In this document: in pieces, positions 63,282 through 64,000 of the stretch
Layout: each line of letters begins with the position of its first letter
Numbering within the stretch: position 1 is the stretch's first letter
Source of the DNA: an uncultured Bacteroidia bacterium
GTDB taxonomy: Bacteria; Bacteroidota; Bacteroidia; Bacteroidales; UBA932
Direction of reading: 5' to 3'
NCBI GenBank assembly: GCA_902773925.1
Contig: CACYGI010000002.1
Span: 96,990 to 160,989, forward strand
DNA: 64,000 nt
The notes under the pieces: model-generated
The model's input: the letters and a program-made list of their open reading frames with translations, nothing else
Told to the model about the DNA's origin: nothing
The model's database searches: none
Made by a program: the position numbers and the translations under genes

Positions 63282-64000
63282 TCATACGCGCCTTGCATTG
63301 CCATAATTGACCAGTTCGGCGAGAAGGTCCCGCTCCGGGCAGGCAGGCAAGGCCTCGAGGGCCTCCATTGCCCGGCGGGTGTAATCATCCAGATAATGGA
63401 GAGCATATTCCACGCCGCCCTCATCCCGTACGCGGTGGTACAGCTTTTCACAATTTTCGGGCCGGGCCGGGATCTGACGCACCATCTCACGCAGATCTTC
63501 CGCATCATCGCATTTGCTGAGCAAGCCCAGCAGCGGCAGGGTGATCTTCTGCTCCCGAAGGTCTATGCCGACGGGCTTGCCAAGTCCCTGGTCACCCGTA
63601 TAATCAAGTATATCGTCGCGAATCTGGAATGCCATTCCGAATGCCCGTCCGAAAGCGGCGGCGGCATCGCAGGTCGCCTCTGATGCACCTACCGAAAATG
63701 CTCCCGCGCGGCAAGCAGTCTCGAAAAGCGAGGCCGTCTTGCAATAGATGATGCGCAGATAATCCTCCTCACTGGTGGAAGCAGTGGCTGCGCACTGCAG
63801 CTGAAGCATTTCCCCCTCGGCCAGATTACTCGCCGTACTGGCGAAAAGTCCGACGAACGACAAGTTTCCGGAGAGCGTCGATATGGCCCTGGAGAGCCAG
63901 AAATCGCCGATCAGGATGGCCGAGGTCGGTCCCACGAGCGAATGCAGGGTAGGAAATCCGCGTCTGGTATCGCTCGCATCTGCCACGTCATCGTGCATCA
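63282..64000 (-). CDS. Polyprenyl diphosphate synthase (N-terminus beyond right edge)
   Basis: A trans-isoprenyl diphosphate synthase that elongates allylic diphosphates. At the right edge the frame reads MHDDVADASDTRRG, the first Asp-rich motif (DDxxD), so about 80-90 residues lie outside. The second motif is FQIRDDILDYTGD, and GKPVGIDLREQKITLPLL follows it. The chain length is not certain: octaprenyl-type (quinone side chain) is the usual Bacteroidetes member. It lies 50 bases upstream of pruA on the same strand. Confidence 0.92.
   Translation of the reverse strand, partial: MHDDVADASDTRRGFPTLHSLVGPTSAILIGDFWLSRAISTLSGNLSFVGLFASTASNLAEGEMLQLQCAATASTSEEDYLRIIYCKTASLFETACRAGAFSVGASEATCDAAAAFGRAFGMAFQIRDDILDYTGDQGLGKPVGIDLREQKITLPLLGLLSKCDDAEDLREMVRQIPARPENCEKLYHRVRDEGGVEYALHYLDDYTRRAMEALEALPACPERDLLAELVNYGNARRV

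Overview
The window looks like chromosomal DNA from a GC-rich member of the Bacteroidales, possibly related to Rikenellaceae; the genus cannot be fixed from the sequence. Upstream of most operon heads there is a TAnnTTTG -7 element, often with TTTG or TTG about 19-20 bases further up, which is the Bacteroidetes promoter type. Most starts lack a Shine-Dalgarno (SD) sequence. Family content fits as well: DUF1573, DUF1460, Na+-NQR-type genes, an LptD-like protein and Rho with a long disordered insert. I see no prophage, integrative element, CRISPR array or rRNA operon, and most genes are core housekeeping.

Layout. 1-4682 (minus): DUF1573 protein, MeaB GTPase, ArsP_2-type permease, and secA running off the left edge. 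4767-7902 (plus): M16 lipoprotein peptidase and a small 2[4Fe-4S] ferredoxin. 7970-13150 (minus): rsfS-ftsH-cdsA-psd-serpin. 13158-17529: birA (plus), then dnaA-pepD-rpe (minus). 17748-23579: cell-wall amidase (minus), then LptD-like protein and rho (plus). 23656-26938 (minus): tig-clpP-clpX. 27065-34460 (plus): M20 peptidase, two half-size chromate transporters, gyrB, rplU-rpmA, and the 7-deazaguanine pathway queF-queC-queD-queE. 34494-35015: tRNA-Leu and tRNA-Lys flanking repeat-rich DNA. 35046-39825 (minus): a six-gene Na+-NQR-like operon. 39860-42319: UvrD-type helicase. 42421-44841 (minus): Nudix hydrolase, NOL1/NOP2/Sun methyltransferase, SRPBCC protein. 44842-45834: repeat-rich gap with tRNA-Thr. 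45896-50596 (minus): TPR protein and outer-membrane barrel. 50671-58119 (plus): ftsE-nth-lemA-M15-cls and a 1081-residue multi-cofactor oxidoreductase. 58435-59281 (minus): folE and rpsU. 59390-61519 (plus): DUF1460 protein, tyrosine recombinase, hpf. 61607-64000 (minus): delta-1-pyrroline-5-carboxylate dehydrogenase and a truncated polyprenyl synthase.

The most striking find is the NQR-like operon. All six subunit positions are present, in frame and mostly overlapping, but the cofactor sites I can recognise are missing: no ferredoxin or FAD domain in the NqrF position, a 74-residue NqrC without an FMN domain, no flavinylation motif in NqrB, and replaced iron-ligand cysteines in NqrD and NqrE. 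It reads as a maintained, redox-silent relative of Na+-NQR. Other points of interest are a 103-bp structured repeat with a compensatory base-pair change, a candidate pseudoknot before queF, a structured rplU leader, strong SD sequences before rpsU and hpf, and the five-module oxidoreductase fusion.
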